Shown piece after piece: positions 33,219-41,895 of a stretch of 54,721 nt of DNA (position 1 is the first letter of the stretch; every line of letters begins with the position of its first letter). The notes beneath the pieces are model-generated. The model worked only from the letters and a program-made list of their open reading frames with translations, had not been told where the DNA came from and did not search any database. The DNA lies in contig CAITBM010000143.1 of the NCBI GenBank assembly GCA_903890485.1, forward strand, positions 1-54,721, given 5' to 3'. Origin of the DNA: an uncultured Opitutaceae bacterium (lineage in GTDB: Bacteria; Verrucomicrobiota; Verrucomicrobiia; Opitutales; Opitutaceae). The position numbers and the translations under genes are program-made.

Positions 33219-34442
33219 ATGAACAAGAAACTGTATCCTCTGTACCTGTGCGCGCTCACAATGAGCGCCGTATCCCTGCGAGCCCAGACGGCTCCCGCGG
33301 CTGCGCCCGCTCCTGCAGCGGCCGCCCCGGCTGCCGCTGCTCCTGCGGCCGCCCCGACCTCCCCGGTCTCGACACCGGCCATGGAAGGTCCGCTCGCAGC
33401 CAACGTGAAGCCGCTCAGCTTCGACGTGCCGGACTTCGGGAAGATCTATGTGTCCGGCGCGATCACCGCGATTGCGCTCGGCGACTCGCCGGCCTTCGCG
33501 GGCCAGAAGAGCGGCTTTGCCGACCTGAGCAACGCCCAGGTCTTCGTGCAGAAGGTGGACGGGGCCTTCCAGTTCTTCGCCCAGGGCGGGACCTATTCGT
33601 TTCCGACCGTCGGTGTCCCGTACACCCGGTCCGGAGCGACGAACACGGCCCTCTTCGGCGCGCTGCCCCAGGCCTTCGTCAAATTTGTGAGCGGCAACTT
33701 CTCGATCGAGGCCGGCAAGCTGCCGACCCTGATCGGTGCCGAGTACGGCTTCACGTTCGAGAACATGAACATCTCGCGCGGCCTGCTCTGGAATCAGGAG
33801 CCCCTCGTGAGCCGCGGCATCCAGGCCAACTACACCGCGGGCCCCGTCGCCCTCTCCGCCTCCTGGAATGACGGCTTCTACTCTGACCGCTTCAACTGGG
33901 GCTCGGCCTCGGCGGCCTGGACGATCAATTCCTCCAACACGCTGGCCGTCATCTTCGGCGGGAACTTCGGCACGACCGCCTACGGCACCTCCGCCACCCC
34001 GGTCGCCCAGAACAACGACAAGCAGCTCTGGAACGTGATCTATTCGTACACCTCGGGCCCCTGGCTCGCGCAGGGTTACTACCAGTACGCGGACACGGCC
34101 ACGGGTACGGCCATCGGCATCGGCAAGGCGTCCTCGACCTCGGGGGTCGGCGTCCTCGTCAACTACGCCGTCCCGAACACGAGCTGGAACCTCTCGGGCC
34201 GAATCGAGAACATCACCTCCTCGGGCAGCGCCACGGATGGCTCGGCGAACCTCCTCTACGGCCAGGGCAGCAAGGCCTGGTCGTTCACGGTGACGCCGAC
34301 CTACCAGTCAGGCGTATTCTTCACCCGCGGGGAGATCTCGTGGGTATCGGCCTCCTCGACCGCCGCCGGTTCTGCCTTCGGCAGCACGGGCAACAGCAAG
34401 TCGACGGCCCGCTTCGCGGTTGAGACCGGCATCCTCTTCTAA
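33219..34442 (+). CDS. Outer-membrane beta-barrel porin (OmpL/BBP2-like)
   Basis: A 407-residue protein with a signal peptide (MNKKLYPLYLCALTMSAVSL), then an Ala/Pro-rich linker starting AQTAPAAAPAPAAAA, then a beta-barrel of alternating strands (YVSGAITAIALGD, FQFFAQGGTYSF, FVKFVSGNFSIEAGKLPTLIGAEY, GIQANYTAGPVALSASWNDGF). It ends in phenylalanine (AVETGILF), the usual signal for outer-membrane insertion. FSIEAGKLPTLIGAEY resembles the BBP2/OmpL-like porin family. Probably a small-solute pore; placed in the nitrogen-transport cluster and likely co-regulated with it. Confidence 0.8.
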   Translation: MNKKLYPLYLCALTMSAVSLRAQTAPAAAPAPAAAAPAAAAPAAAPTSPVSTPAMEGPLAANVKPLSFDVPDFGKIYVSGAITAIALGDSPAFAGQKSGFADLSNAQVFVQKVDGAFQFFAQGGTYSFPTVGVPYTRSGATNTALFGALPQAFVKFVSGNFSIEAGKLPTLIGAEYGFTFENMNISRGLLWNQEPLVSRGIQANYTAGPVALSASWNDGFYSDRFNWGSASAAWTINSSNTLAVIFGGNFGTTAYGTSATPVAQNNDKQLWNVIYSYTSGPWLAQGYYQYADTATGTAIGIGKASSTSGVGVLVNYAVPNTSWNLSGRIENITSSGSATDGSANLLYGQGSKAWSFTVTPTYQSGVFFTRGEISWVSASSTAAGSAFGSTGNSKSTARFAVETGILF

Positions 34443-34460
34443 ACATCTAGACGGGAACAC

Positions 34461-34494
34461 AAAGCCCGCGCCCCTGCCAGGGCGCGGGCTTTTT
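34461..34494 (+). terminator. Strong terminator after the porin gene
   Basis: AAAGCCCGCGCCC and its complement form a perfect stem around a CTGCCA loop, followed by T residues. It closes the nitrogen-transport cluster before the second arn locus. Confidence 0.9.
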
Positions 34495-34565
34495 CGCGCC
34501 CAAAGCGGACGCGCTGTTCTTTCGTGTCATTTGCCGGATTTCGTGGTTAATCCTACCCCACATCC

Positions 34566-35603
34566 ATGCCCCTACGCGTCCTCATCCTCGGTGCCAACGG
34601 TTTCATCGGCAGCTCGCTCACCCATGCGATCCTCAAGCAGAAGGACTGGGAGGTCTACGGCATGGACGTGGGAGGCCACAAGCTGGGCGACTGCCTGGGC
34701 AACCCCCGGTTCACGTTCGTCGAGGGCGACATCACCATCTCCCGCGAGTGGATCGAGTACCACGTCAAGAAGTGCGACGCCGTCATCCCGCTGGTCGCCA
34801 TCGCCAACCCCGTCCAGTACGTGAAGGACCCCCTCCGGGTCTTCGAGCTCGATTTCGAGGCGAACCTGGAGATCGTGCGCAAGTGCGCGAAGTACAAGAA
34901 GCGCATCATCTTCCCGTCGACCTCCGAGGTGTACGGGATGTGCCCGGACCGGGAGCTGAATGAGCAGACAAGCTCGCTCGTCTACGGGCCGATCGAGCGC
35001 CAGCGCTGGATCTACGCGGCGTCCAAGCAGCTCCTCGACCGGGTGATCTACGCCTATGGCGTTCGAGACGGAGTCGACTACACTCTGTTCAGGCCCTTCA
35101 ACTGGATCGGACCGAAGCTCGACAACGTGATGGAGCCGAAGGAGGGGAGCTCGCGCCTCTTCACGCAGTTCATCTCGAACGTCATCTTCGAGAAGCCGCT
35201 CCAGCTGGTGGACGGCGGCAAGCAGAGCCGGTCCTTCACCTTCATTGACGACGGCGTGGACGCGCTCCTGCGCATCATCGAGAACAAGGACGGCAAGGCC
35301 TCCCGCCAGATCTTCAACATCGGCAATCCCGACAACAACGTGAGCGTCGCGAAGCTGGCCAAGCTGATCATCGCCGCGTTCAAGGACTTCCCGGAGTACC
35401 GGGAGCAGGCCGCGAAGGCGAAGACGGTCGTGGTGTCCTCGGGCAAGTACTTCGGCAAGTACTACCAGGACATCCAGCGCAGGGTCCCGTCGGTCGCCGC
35501 GATCCACCGGCAGCTCGGCTGGAAGCCCAAGGTCGACCTGAAGACGGCCATCCGGCTCACGCTCGACTACCACCTGGCGCACAAGGACTACAGCCTCGAC
35601 TAG
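34566..35603 (+). CDS. arnA: UDP-glucuronate decarboxylase (stand-alone ArnA C-terminal domain)
   Basis: A 345-residue extended short-chain dehydrogenase. The NAD-binding motif is LILGANGFIGSSL. WIEYHVKKCDAVIPLVAIAN, RIIFPSTSEVYGMC (S120, E121), Y150-x3-K154 in YAASKQLLDR and R222 in KQSRSFTFI match the decarboxylase half of E. coli ArnA, in which the serine, glutamate and arginine are catalytic. It oxidises and decarboxylates UDP-glucuronate to UDP-Ara4O, the first committed step of Ara4N synthesis. The formyltransferase half is a separate gene about 16 kb away. arnD follows after 6 bp. Confidence 0.92.
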   Translation: MPLRVLILGANGFIGSSLTHAILKQKDWEVYGMDVGGHKLGDCLGNPRFTFVEGDITISREWIEYHVKKCDAVIPLVAIANPVQYVKDPLRVFELDFEANLEIVRKCAKYKKRIIFPSTSEVYGMCPDRELNEQTSSLVYGPIERQRWIYAASKQLLDRVIYAYGVRDGVDYTLFRPFNWIGPKLDNVMEPKEGSSRLFTQFISNVIFEKPLQLVDGGKQSRSFTFIDDGVDALLRIIENKDGKASRQIFNIGNPDNNVSVAKLAKLIIAAFKDFPEYREQAAKAKTVVVSSGKYFGKYYQDIQRRVPSVAAIHRQLGWKPKVDLKTAIRLTLDYHLAHKDYSLD

Positions 35604-35609
35604 GGCGCC

Positions 35610-36521
35610 ATGGCGGCTCGACTCGCGCTGAAGGTTGACGCCGACACGGACCGGGGGACCCGGATTGGCATCCCGAACCTGGCCGCCGACTGCGCGGAGT
35701 TCGGGGCCACGGCGTGCTTCCTCTTTTCCCTGGGGCCGGACCAGACGGGCCGCGCGATCACGCGGATCTTCCGCCCGGGATTCTTCGGCAAGGTGAGCCG
35801 GACAAGCGTGGTGGAAATCTACGGGCTGAGGACGCTCCTGAACGGGACGCTCCTGCCCGCGCCCCACGTGGGCCGGCGCAACGGGGACACGATGAGGCGG
35901 GTTGAGGACGCCGGCTTCGAGGTCGGGATCCACTGCTACCGCCACTACCGCTGGCAGGACTACCTGGACCGGATGGATCTCGACGAGATCCGCGCGGAGT
36001 TCGGCGCGGCGCGGCGCGAGTTCGCGAGGATCTTCGGAAGGGAATCCTCCACGGCCGGGGCGGCCGGGTGGCAGAGCAATGCCAGGAGCCGCGAGGTCTA
36101 CGACGAGGCGGGGCTCCTTTACTCGAGCGACACGCGCGGCACCCACCCCTTCTTCCCGAGGATCGGCGCCAAGACCTATGCCACGCTCGAGATCCCGAGC
36201 ACCCTGCCGACCTTGGACGAGCTCATGGGCCGGCCCGAGTACCCCGACGGCGCGATCGCCGGGCATCTCATGTCGCTGCTGCGCGAGGACCGCCTGAACG
36301 TCTTCACGCTGCATTCCGAGATCGAGGGCATGGGGCGGCGTGCCATCTTCCGGGAACTCCTGGCTGCCTGCAGGAAGGCCGGGGTCGAGTTTGTGCGGAT
36401 GGACACCACGGCGCGCGAGCTGCTCGCGGCGAGGGAGAAGCTGCCCGTCTGCGAGCAGGTGATGGCCACGATCGAGGGCCGCAGCGGCCTGGTCGCCACG
36501 CAGGGGCCGTTGGACCGATGA
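35610..36521 (+). CDS. arnD: 4-deoxy-4-formamido-L-arabinose-phosphoundecaprenol deformylase
   Basis: A 303-residue polysaccharide-deacetylase (NodB-like) fold. LALKVDADTDRGTRIGIPNL carries the metal-binding Asp pair region; GFEVGIHCYRHYRWQDYLD supplies the His ligands; AGWQSNARSREVYDEAGLLYSSD and LNVFTLHSEIEGMGRR are ArnD hallmarks. It removes the formyl group after transfer to the lipid carrier, making the step irreversible. The stop overlaps the next gene's start (ATGA). Confidence 0.88.
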   Translation: MAARLALKVDADTDRGTRIGIPNLAADCAEFGATACFLFSLGPDQTGRAITRIFRPGFFGKVSRTSVVEIYGLRTLLNGTLLPAPHVGRRNGDTMRRVEDAGFEVGIHCYRHYRWQDYLDRMDLDEIRAEFGAARREFARIFGRESSTAGAAGWQSNARSREVYDEAGLLYSSDTRGTHPFFPRIGAKTYATLEIPSTLPTLDELMGRPEYPDGAIAGHLMSLLREDRLNVFTLHSEIEGMGRRAIFRELLAACRKAGVEFVRMDTTARELLAAREKLPVCEQVMATIEGRSGLVATQGPLDR

Positions 36522-37087
36522 GCCGGGCCGGCTGGAATCCACGGAGGGCCGTGGACGCGGACGTTCCCGCGCTCGAGGAACTGATCGCGCTCTCCGTCCG
36601 GGGGATCCACGGACCCTACTACAGGCAGGAGCAGATCGACGCCTCGATCGGCACCGTGTTCGGTGTGGACAGGCAGCTCATCGAGGACGGGACCTATTTT
36701 GTCGTGGAGCATGGGGGCAGGGTGGTCGGGTGCGGCGGCTGGAGCAGGCGGGCCACGCTCTGCGGGAGCGACTCGCTGCGGACCAGGCGGGACCCGGAGG
36801 TCGATCCCCGGACCGAGCCGGCCCGGGTCCGCGCGTTCTTCGTGCATCCGGACTGGGTGAGGAGGGGGATAGGCGCTTCCATCATGGCGCTCTGCGAGCG
36901 CGAGATCCGTGCCGCCGGCTTTGGCCGGGTCGTGATCATGGCGACCCTGCCCGGGGTGCCCCTCTACGCCTCGTTCGGCTACCGCGAGACCGAGCGCATC
37001 GCGGTGCCGATGCCGGGCGGCCTCACGATCGAGACCGTCCGGATGGAGAAGGCGCTCCTAGGAGGCGCGGTCCAGGCGCACCAGTAG
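36518..37087 (+). CDS. GNAT-family N-acetyltransferase
   Basis: A 189-residue GNAT protein starting at the ATG that overlaps the arnD stop. RAFFVHPDWVRRGIGASIMALCE is the acetyl-CoA pyrophosphate-binding motif A (R/Q-x-x-G-x-G/A), and YASFGYRETERIAVP is the C-terminal motif B. Substrate unknown. Translational coupling to arnD suggests a role with envelope sugars, but this may be an incidental operon partner. Its 3' end overlaps the convergent lptF by 30 bp. Confidence 0.82.
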   Translation: MSRAGWNPRRAVDADVPALEELIALSVRGIHGPYYRQEQIDASIGTVFGVDRQLIEDGTYFVVEHGGRVVGCGGWSRRATLCGSDSLRTRRDPEVDPRTEPARVRAFFVHPDWVRRGIGASIMALCEREIRAAGFGRVVIMATLPGVPLYASFGYRETERIAVPMPGGLTIETVRMEKALLGGAVQAHQ

Positions 37088-38221
37088 CCACGCCCCGATC
37101 GAGAGGAAGATCAGGTTCGGGGCCCAGAGCAGGAGGTCCGGGCGGTACTCGGGGTGCTGGTCGAGCCATCCGACCACCACGATCAGGAAGTAGTAGGTCA
37201 GGGCGAGAAGGACCGCGACCCCCAGGTTGGCGCTCGTCTCGCGGCGCGAGACCTTGATTCCCAGGGGCACGCCGACGAAGGCGAAGGAGAAGACCGCGAG
37301 GGCCATGTTGATCTTGTCCTGGATGGTGAGCGAAACCTTCATCACGTTGCGCGCGTGCTGCCTCTCGCCCCCGGGGGCGACGGTCTCGCCCGCCACCCGG
37401 TCCCGCTCGGCGAGCAATTCGCTGTAGGTCATCCACTGGAGCTTCTGGTGCACGCTCTGGCTGCCAAAGTACTTGGAGAGCGAGAGGTGCACCGGGTCGA
37501 CCTGCCCGAAGGTGTTCACCCTGAGCGGCTGCGTGAAGTCGTCCAGGGCCTTGCGGTCGTGCTCGTCGACTCGGGCGTTGGCCAGGGTGACGATGAACTC
37601 GTTGGTGGCCTCGTCGTACTCCACGTGCCCGGACTCCGCCCGGACGAACCGGACGACCCTGCGCTCGCCGTCGATCTGCCAGAGCCAGAAGTCCTTCACG
37701 TCGGTGCCGTCCTTTGACCCCGAGCCCATCGAGCCCACGTAGACGACGTATCCCGGGAATTCGCGGATGAAGGTCTTCGGCCGGAGGTAGCTCAGGGGAT
37801 TGGCCCGGATGGCGACCGCAAGCTCCCGGTGGTACTGGACGCGGGCCCAGGGCATCGACTCGAAGTTCACGCGCAGGGCGAGGAGGACGCCGAGGAAGGC
37901 CAGGAGGAGGGCCGGGCGGGCGATCCGGGGCAGGCTCAGCCCCGCCGCGCGCATGGCGGTCACCTCGCTGTCGCTGGAGAGGCGCCCCAGGGTGAGAAGC
38001 ACCCCGGTCAGCATGCCAAGCGGCAGCGCGTAAGAGATCACAAACGGGATCAGCAGGAGGACCAGGCGCGCGAACGAGAGGATCGGCAGCTGCCCGGAGA
38101 GGAGCGGTCCCAGGAGGTCGCGGATCACGTTGCCGGCGGCCAGCACAAAGGCGAAGAGGGCCACGGCGGCCATCGCCGTGGCGAGGACGCCCTTGAAGAT
38201 ATGCCGGTCCAGCAGGTTCAC
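37058..38221 (-). CDS. lptF: LptF/LptG-family LPS export permease
   Basis: A 387-residue YjgP/YjgQ-family protein. The N-terminal MNLLDRHIFKGVLATAMAAV helix, the SYALPLGMLTGVLLTLGRLS stretch and SDSEVTAMRAAGLSLPRI are diagnostic. A periplasmic beta-jellyroll domain lies between helices 3 and 4, and three C-terminal helices include GVPLGIKVSRRETSANLG. Together with LptB, LptC and a partner permease it lifts LPS from the inner membrane. The partner is not in this window. The start codon overlaps the sensor kinase gene end by 4 bp. Confidence 0.88.
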   Translation of the reverse strand: MNLLDRHIFKGVLATAMAAVALFAFVLAAGNVIRDLLGPLLSGQLPILSFARLVLLLIPFVISYALPLGMLTGVLLTLGRLSSDSEVTAMRAAGLSLPRIARPALLLAFLGVLLALRVNFESMPWARVQYHRELAVAIRANPLSYLRPKTFIREFPGYVVYVGSMGSGSKDGTDVKDFWLWQIDGERRVVRFVRAESGHVEYDEATNEFIVTLANARVDEHDRKALDDFTQPLRVNTFGQVDPVHLSLSKYFGSQSVHQKLQWMTYSELLAERDRVAGETVAPGGERQHARNVMKVSLTIQDKINMALAVFSFAFVGVPLGIKVSRRETSANLGVAVLLALTYYFLIVVVGWLDQHPEYRPDLLLWAPNLIFLSIGAWLLVRLDRAS

Positions 38222-40203
38222 GCGGGCGCCTTGGCCATCGCGGCGTGCACCGTGCGGATCAGGGTCTCGACGCTGAAGGGCTTGTCGAGGAAGTGGCGCA
38301 CCCCGCTCATGGCCGCGGCCTCCTTGTTCTCCTGGGTCGCCATCCCGCTCGCCGCGACAATCGGCAGGTCGGGCCTGATGTGGCGCAGGGCGAGGATGGT
38401 CTTCGATCCGTCGAGTCCGGGCATCTGCATGTCGACCAGCGCGGCCTGGAAAAGTGCCGGGGAGGCCCGCAGGAGCGAGACCGCCTCCGCCCCGTCAGCG
38501 GCCCCGACCGTGCGGAAGCCGAAGTTCTCGAGGGTGCTGCGCATGATGTGGCGCACCGACTCCTCGTCGTCGACCACGAGGATCGACTCGCCCTTGCCCC
38601 GGGGGAGCGGGCCCGAAGGGGCCCGGGACGGCTCCCCGTGTGCCGGCGGGGTGAGCCCGATGTCGGAGGTCGGCAGGAAGATGGAGAAGGTCGTCCCGCT
38701 TCCCTCCGAGGAGATGAAGGTGATGAAGCCGCAGTGGGCCTTCACGATCGACCGCGCCGTCGAAAGCCCCAGGCCGCTGCCCCGCCCGACGCCCTTTGTC
38801 GTGAAGAACGGGTCGAAGATCTGCCCCTTCAGGATGTCGGGTATCCCGCAGCCGGTGTCCGCGACGTCGATCCTCACGAAGGTCCCGGGCACGGCGTCGG
38901 GGTGGGGCCGGGGGGCGGTGGCGGGGACCTCCGCGTTCGAGGCCGAGATGGAAAGCTTTCCTCCTGTCGGCATCGCGTCCCGGGCGTTCACGGCGAGGCT
39001 GAGCAGCACCTGGTGGAGCTGCACCGGGTCCCCCGCGATGGAGGCCACGTTCGGGGCGATCTGGAAGCCCACGCGGATCGACTTGGGGAGGGTGCTGTCG
39101 AGGAAGGTGCGGACCTCGTTGAATAGGGAGGCCGGGCTCACTGCGATGCGGGGCCCCTCCATGCCGCGCGCAAAGAGGAGGATCTGGCGCACGAGCTCGG
39201 CGCCACGCTTGGCGCTGGCGGCGATCACGTCCAGGAGCTGTGCGGACTCGGCGTCGGCCTTGTCCGAAAGGAGGTCGCCGGCCATCATGATCGGGGCGAA
39301 GACGTTGTTCAGGTCGTGGGCGATGCCGCCGGCGAGGGTCCCGATGCTCTCCAGGCGCTGGTTCTGGAGGAGCTGGGACTCGAGGAGCTTGCGCTCGGTG
39401 ATGTCGGTGATGAAGCCCTCCAGCCGGCGCACCGCGCCCGGGGGCCCCGGCACCGTCCGCCCGCGCTCCCACACCCATTTCAGCTGGCCGCCCTTCATGC
39501 GGATCCGGTAGGTGAGCTCGAAGGCGTCGCCCCGCTCCACCGCGCGGGAGACGATGTCCCTCACGCCCTTCCGGTCCTCGGGATCGATGACCTCCTCGTA
39601 GCTCGTGTCGCGGTTGCGGACCAGGGCCTCGGGCTCGTAGCCCGTGAGGTCGCGGCACCCGGCGCTCACGAACTCCATGGTCCAGTGCTCGTCATCCAGG
39701 CAGCGATAGGCCATCCCGGGCAGGTTGCTGAAGAGGGCTGCGGTCGCCCGCTCCTGCTCCCGGTGCGTGGCCTCCGCCCTCTTGCGCTCGGTGACGTCCC
39801 TCTCGATGAAGACGAAGAAGTCCGCTCCCGTGGCCGGGCTCGTGACCACCGTTGCCTCGATCTCGATCCAGAATGCGCTGCCGTCCTTGCGGTAGTTGAG
39901 GAGCTCCGCGCGAATGGGCCGGCGGGCGGCGAGCGCCGCCTCTATGCGCTTCAGCTCGGCCACCGAGGTGCCCGGGCCGCGGAGAAATCCCGGGGAGCGC
40001 CCCAGGATCTCCTCGGGGGGATAACCCGTGATCCGCTCAAAAGCGGGATTCACGAAGAGCACCTTCGGGTCAAGGTCCGGCAGGGCCTTGCCCTCGGTTA
40101 CCATCACGATATCATTGAATTGCTCAAGGGAGGCACCAATCACATCCGGGGGGAGTGTGGTCCCTGAAAGCTCTTGGGGATTGGAGGTCTCGGCCTGACC
40201 CAT
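38218..40203 (-). CDS. Hybrid PAS sensor histidine kinase with receiver domain
   Basis: About 661 residues, cytoplasmic (no helix seen). PAS 1 covers about residues 20-140 (FERITGYPPEEILGRSPGFL, ending ERDVTERKRAEA), PAS 2 about 150-275 (ITDITERKLLES). The HisKA domain has H296 in GGIAHDLNNVFAPI; the ATPase domain has LLSLAVNARDAMP, DTGCGIP and GRGSGLGLSTARSIV. A C-terminal receiver has D591 in LVDMQMPGLDG and ends LDKPF. A signal passes from PAS to histidine to aspartate; the ligand and output partner are unknown. The ATG encoding MGQAETSNPQ was chosen. Confidence 0.9.
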   Translation of the reverse strand: MGQAETSNPQELSGTTLPPDVIGASLEQFNDIVMVTEGKALPDLDPKVLFVNPAFERITGYPPEEILGRSPGFLRGPGTSVAELKRIEAALAARRPIRAELLNYRKDGSAFWIEIEATVVTSPATGADFFVFIERDVTERKRAEATHREQERATAALFSNLPGMAYRCLDDEHWTMEFVSAGCRDLTGYEPEALVRNRDTSYEEVIDPEDRKGVRDIVSRAVERGDAFELTYRIRMKGGQLKWVWERGRTVPGPPGAVRRLEGFITDITERKLLESQLLQNQRLESIGTLAGGIAHDLNNVFAPIMMAGDLLSDKADAESAQLLDVIAASAKRGAELVRQILLFARGMEGPRIAVSPASLFNEVRTFLDSTLPKSIRVGFQIAPNVASIAGDPVQLHQVLLSLAVNARDAMPTGGKLSISASNAEVPATAPRPHPDAVPGTFVRIDVADTGCGIPDILKGQIFDPFFTTKGVGRGSGLGLSTARSIVKAHCGFITFISSEGSGTTFSIFLPTSDIGLTPPAHGEPSRAPSGPLPRGKGESILVVDDEESVRHIMRSTLENFGFRTVGAADGAEAVSLLRASPALFQAALVDMQMPGLDGSKTILALRHIRPDLPIVAASGMATQENKEAAAMSGVRHFLDKPFSVETLIRTVHAAMAKAPA

Positions 40204-40338
40204 GGGGCCATCTATAGAGGCGACGACAAGGCTTCGAAAGCGAATAGTGCATTTATTGTCGCCTAGGGTGTCCCCCAGGGGGCAGATTTTTCGAACGCGG
40301 GGGGTGAACCGGTGTCCACGGATCTCCCCTTGCCCTCC

Positions 40339-41208
40339 ATGTTCGCCCGACTTGCCCGCCTCCTCGCCGTTCTCGCCGTCCTCGCGGTCTCCTCCGCCCG
40401 GGCGGAGGAATCCGCTGCCCCCGAGGTCCCGGAGACCATGGCCGAGCGAAAGCTCAAGGAGATCGCCGTTCACCAGCGCGTCCTCTTTGCCGATGCAGCC
40501 GCCCAGGGGAAGGAGCTCGATGAGGCCGAGTTCAAGTCCCAAGTCGAGCAGTTGACCCGCGAGTATGAGTCCCTGCTTCGGGATAATCCCAAGTTTGCCG
40601 CGGGTTATGCCTCGTACGGCTACATGCTCTGGAAGATCAGCCTGCGAAAGCAGGCGGTGGCGATCCTGCTCAAGGCGAACCAATTAGATCCAGATATCCC
40701 TTTGGTTAAGAATGAATTGGGAAATTATCTGGCGGAGGAGGGGAAGCCCCTCGAGGCCCTCAACTACTACCTTTCCGCGGTGAAGCTCGATTCCAAGGAG
40801 CCCCTTTACCACTACCAGATCGGGACCCTCCTCTATGAGGCCCGGGACGAGTTCCTGAAGAGCGGCGAGTGGAGCCGGGCGGCGATCGACCACTCGATGC
40901 AAGAGGCTTTCAAGAACGCCTGCGAGATGGCGCCGGACCGGATCGAGTTTGCCTACCGCTACGCCGAGTCCTTCTACGACATGCAGGAGCCGGATTGGGG
41001 CGCGGCGCTGAAGGCGTGGCAGGACCTAGAGAGTCGCGCCGCCTCGGACATCGAGCGGCAGACCATGCGCCTGCACCAGGCCAATGTCCTGCTGAACATG
41101 GGAAAGCCCGCGCTGGCCCAAAAGACCCTCGAATCCGTGACGGATCCCGCGCTCCAGGTGCAGAAGCTGAAGCTCAATGCGCAGATCGTGCCCCTGGGCG
41201 CCAAGTAG
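40339..41208 (+). CDS. Exported TPR-like protein
   Basis: About 289 residues with a signal peptide (MFARLARLLAVLAVLAVSSA); an in-frame GTG at 40312 is an alternative start. Helical tetratricopeptide-like repeats follow (EYESLLRDNPKFAAGYASYG, KQAVAILLKANQLDPDIPLV, PLEALNYYLSAVKLDSKEPL). A scaffold or binding protein in the periplasm; partners unknown. It lies ten bases before the M50 protease gene and is divergent from the sensor kinase. Confidence 0.72.
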   Translation: MFARLARLLAVLAVLAVSSARAEESAAPEVPETMAERKLKEIAVHQRVLFADAAAQGKELDEAEFKSQVEQLTREYESLLRDNPKFAAGYASYGYMLWKISLRKQAVAILLKANQLDPDIPLVKNELGNYLAEEGKPLEALNYYLSAVKLDSKEPLYHYQIGTLLYEARDEFLKSGEWSRAAIDHSMQEAFKNACEMAPDRIEFAYRYAESFYDMQEPDWGAALKAWQDLESRAASDIERQTMRLHQANVLLNMGKPALAQKTLESVTDPALQVQKLKLNAQIVPLGAK

Positions 41209-41217
41209 GACCCACAG

Positions 41218-41895
41218 ATGGACCTCGACCCCCAATTCATCCGCCAGGGCCTGATCGTGTTCATCGTGCTGGTCGCCAGCATTGCCCTCCATGAGTGGGG
41301 CCATGCCGTCGTGGCCGACTGGCTGGGCGATGTCACGCCGCGCAGCGACGGCCGCGTCACCCTGAACCCGCTTTCCCACCTGGACCTGATGGGCAGCATC
41401 GTCTTTCCGCTCCTGAACATCTTCGTCCTGGGCGCCGGGCTGCCGTTCATCGCGTGGGGACGCCCCGTCGTCACCAACCCCTCCAATTTCAGGAACCGAT
41501 GGAGGGACGACATCCTGATCTCGTTGGCGGGTCCCGCGACAAACCTGCTTGTGGCGCTTGTCGCCATCCTGGTCGGCTGCGCCTTGGCCCCGGCCCAGCC
41601 GCGGTTCGGCGAGCTCGTGAAGAACCTTGTCGTGATGAACGTGGGCCTGGCCGTCTTCAACCTGCTCCCCATCCCCCCGCTCGACGGGGCCTCCGTTTTC
41701 CGGAGGGTGGTGGGCATGTCCGAGGAGACCTACCTCTCGGTCTCCCGGTGGAGCTGGCTGATCATCCTCGTTGTGCTCAACCTGGGCCTCACGCGCCACC
41801 TGATCGTGCTGATGGTCTCCGAGGCCTGCGGCCCCTACGCCTTCCTGTGCAGCAGGATCAGTCCCACGGCCTTCTCCATCATCTTCCAGTCGTGA
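41218..41895 (+). CDS. M50-family (site-2-protease-like) membrane metallopeptidase
   Basis: A 225-residue, multi-helix protein. Zinc motif H25-E26-W-G-H29 in ASIALHEWGHAV lies inside the first helices, and NLLPIPPLDGASVF is the conserved second zinc-ligand motif (with the Asp). SLAGPATNLLVAL is typical of the compact S2P group without PDZ or CBS domains. It cleaves within membranes; substrate unknown. The prmB start overlaps its stop codon (GTGA). Confidence 0.88.
   Translation: MDLDPQFIRQGLIVFIVLVASIALHEWGHAVVADWLGDVTPRSDGRVTLNPLSHLDLMGSIVFPLLNIFVLGAGLPFIAWGRPVVTNPSNFRNRWRDDILISLAGPATNLLVALVAILVGCALAPAQPRFGELVKNLVVMNVGLAVFNLLPIPPLDGASVFRRVVGMSEETYLSVSRWSWLIILVVLNLGLTRHLIVLMVSEACGPYAFLCSRISPTAFSIIFQS

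Noticed and set aside
34572-36542. A 656-codon minus-strand frame opposite arnA and arnD
   Set aside because: Composition is that of a GC-driven shadow frame and it covers two clearly recognised plus-strand genes.
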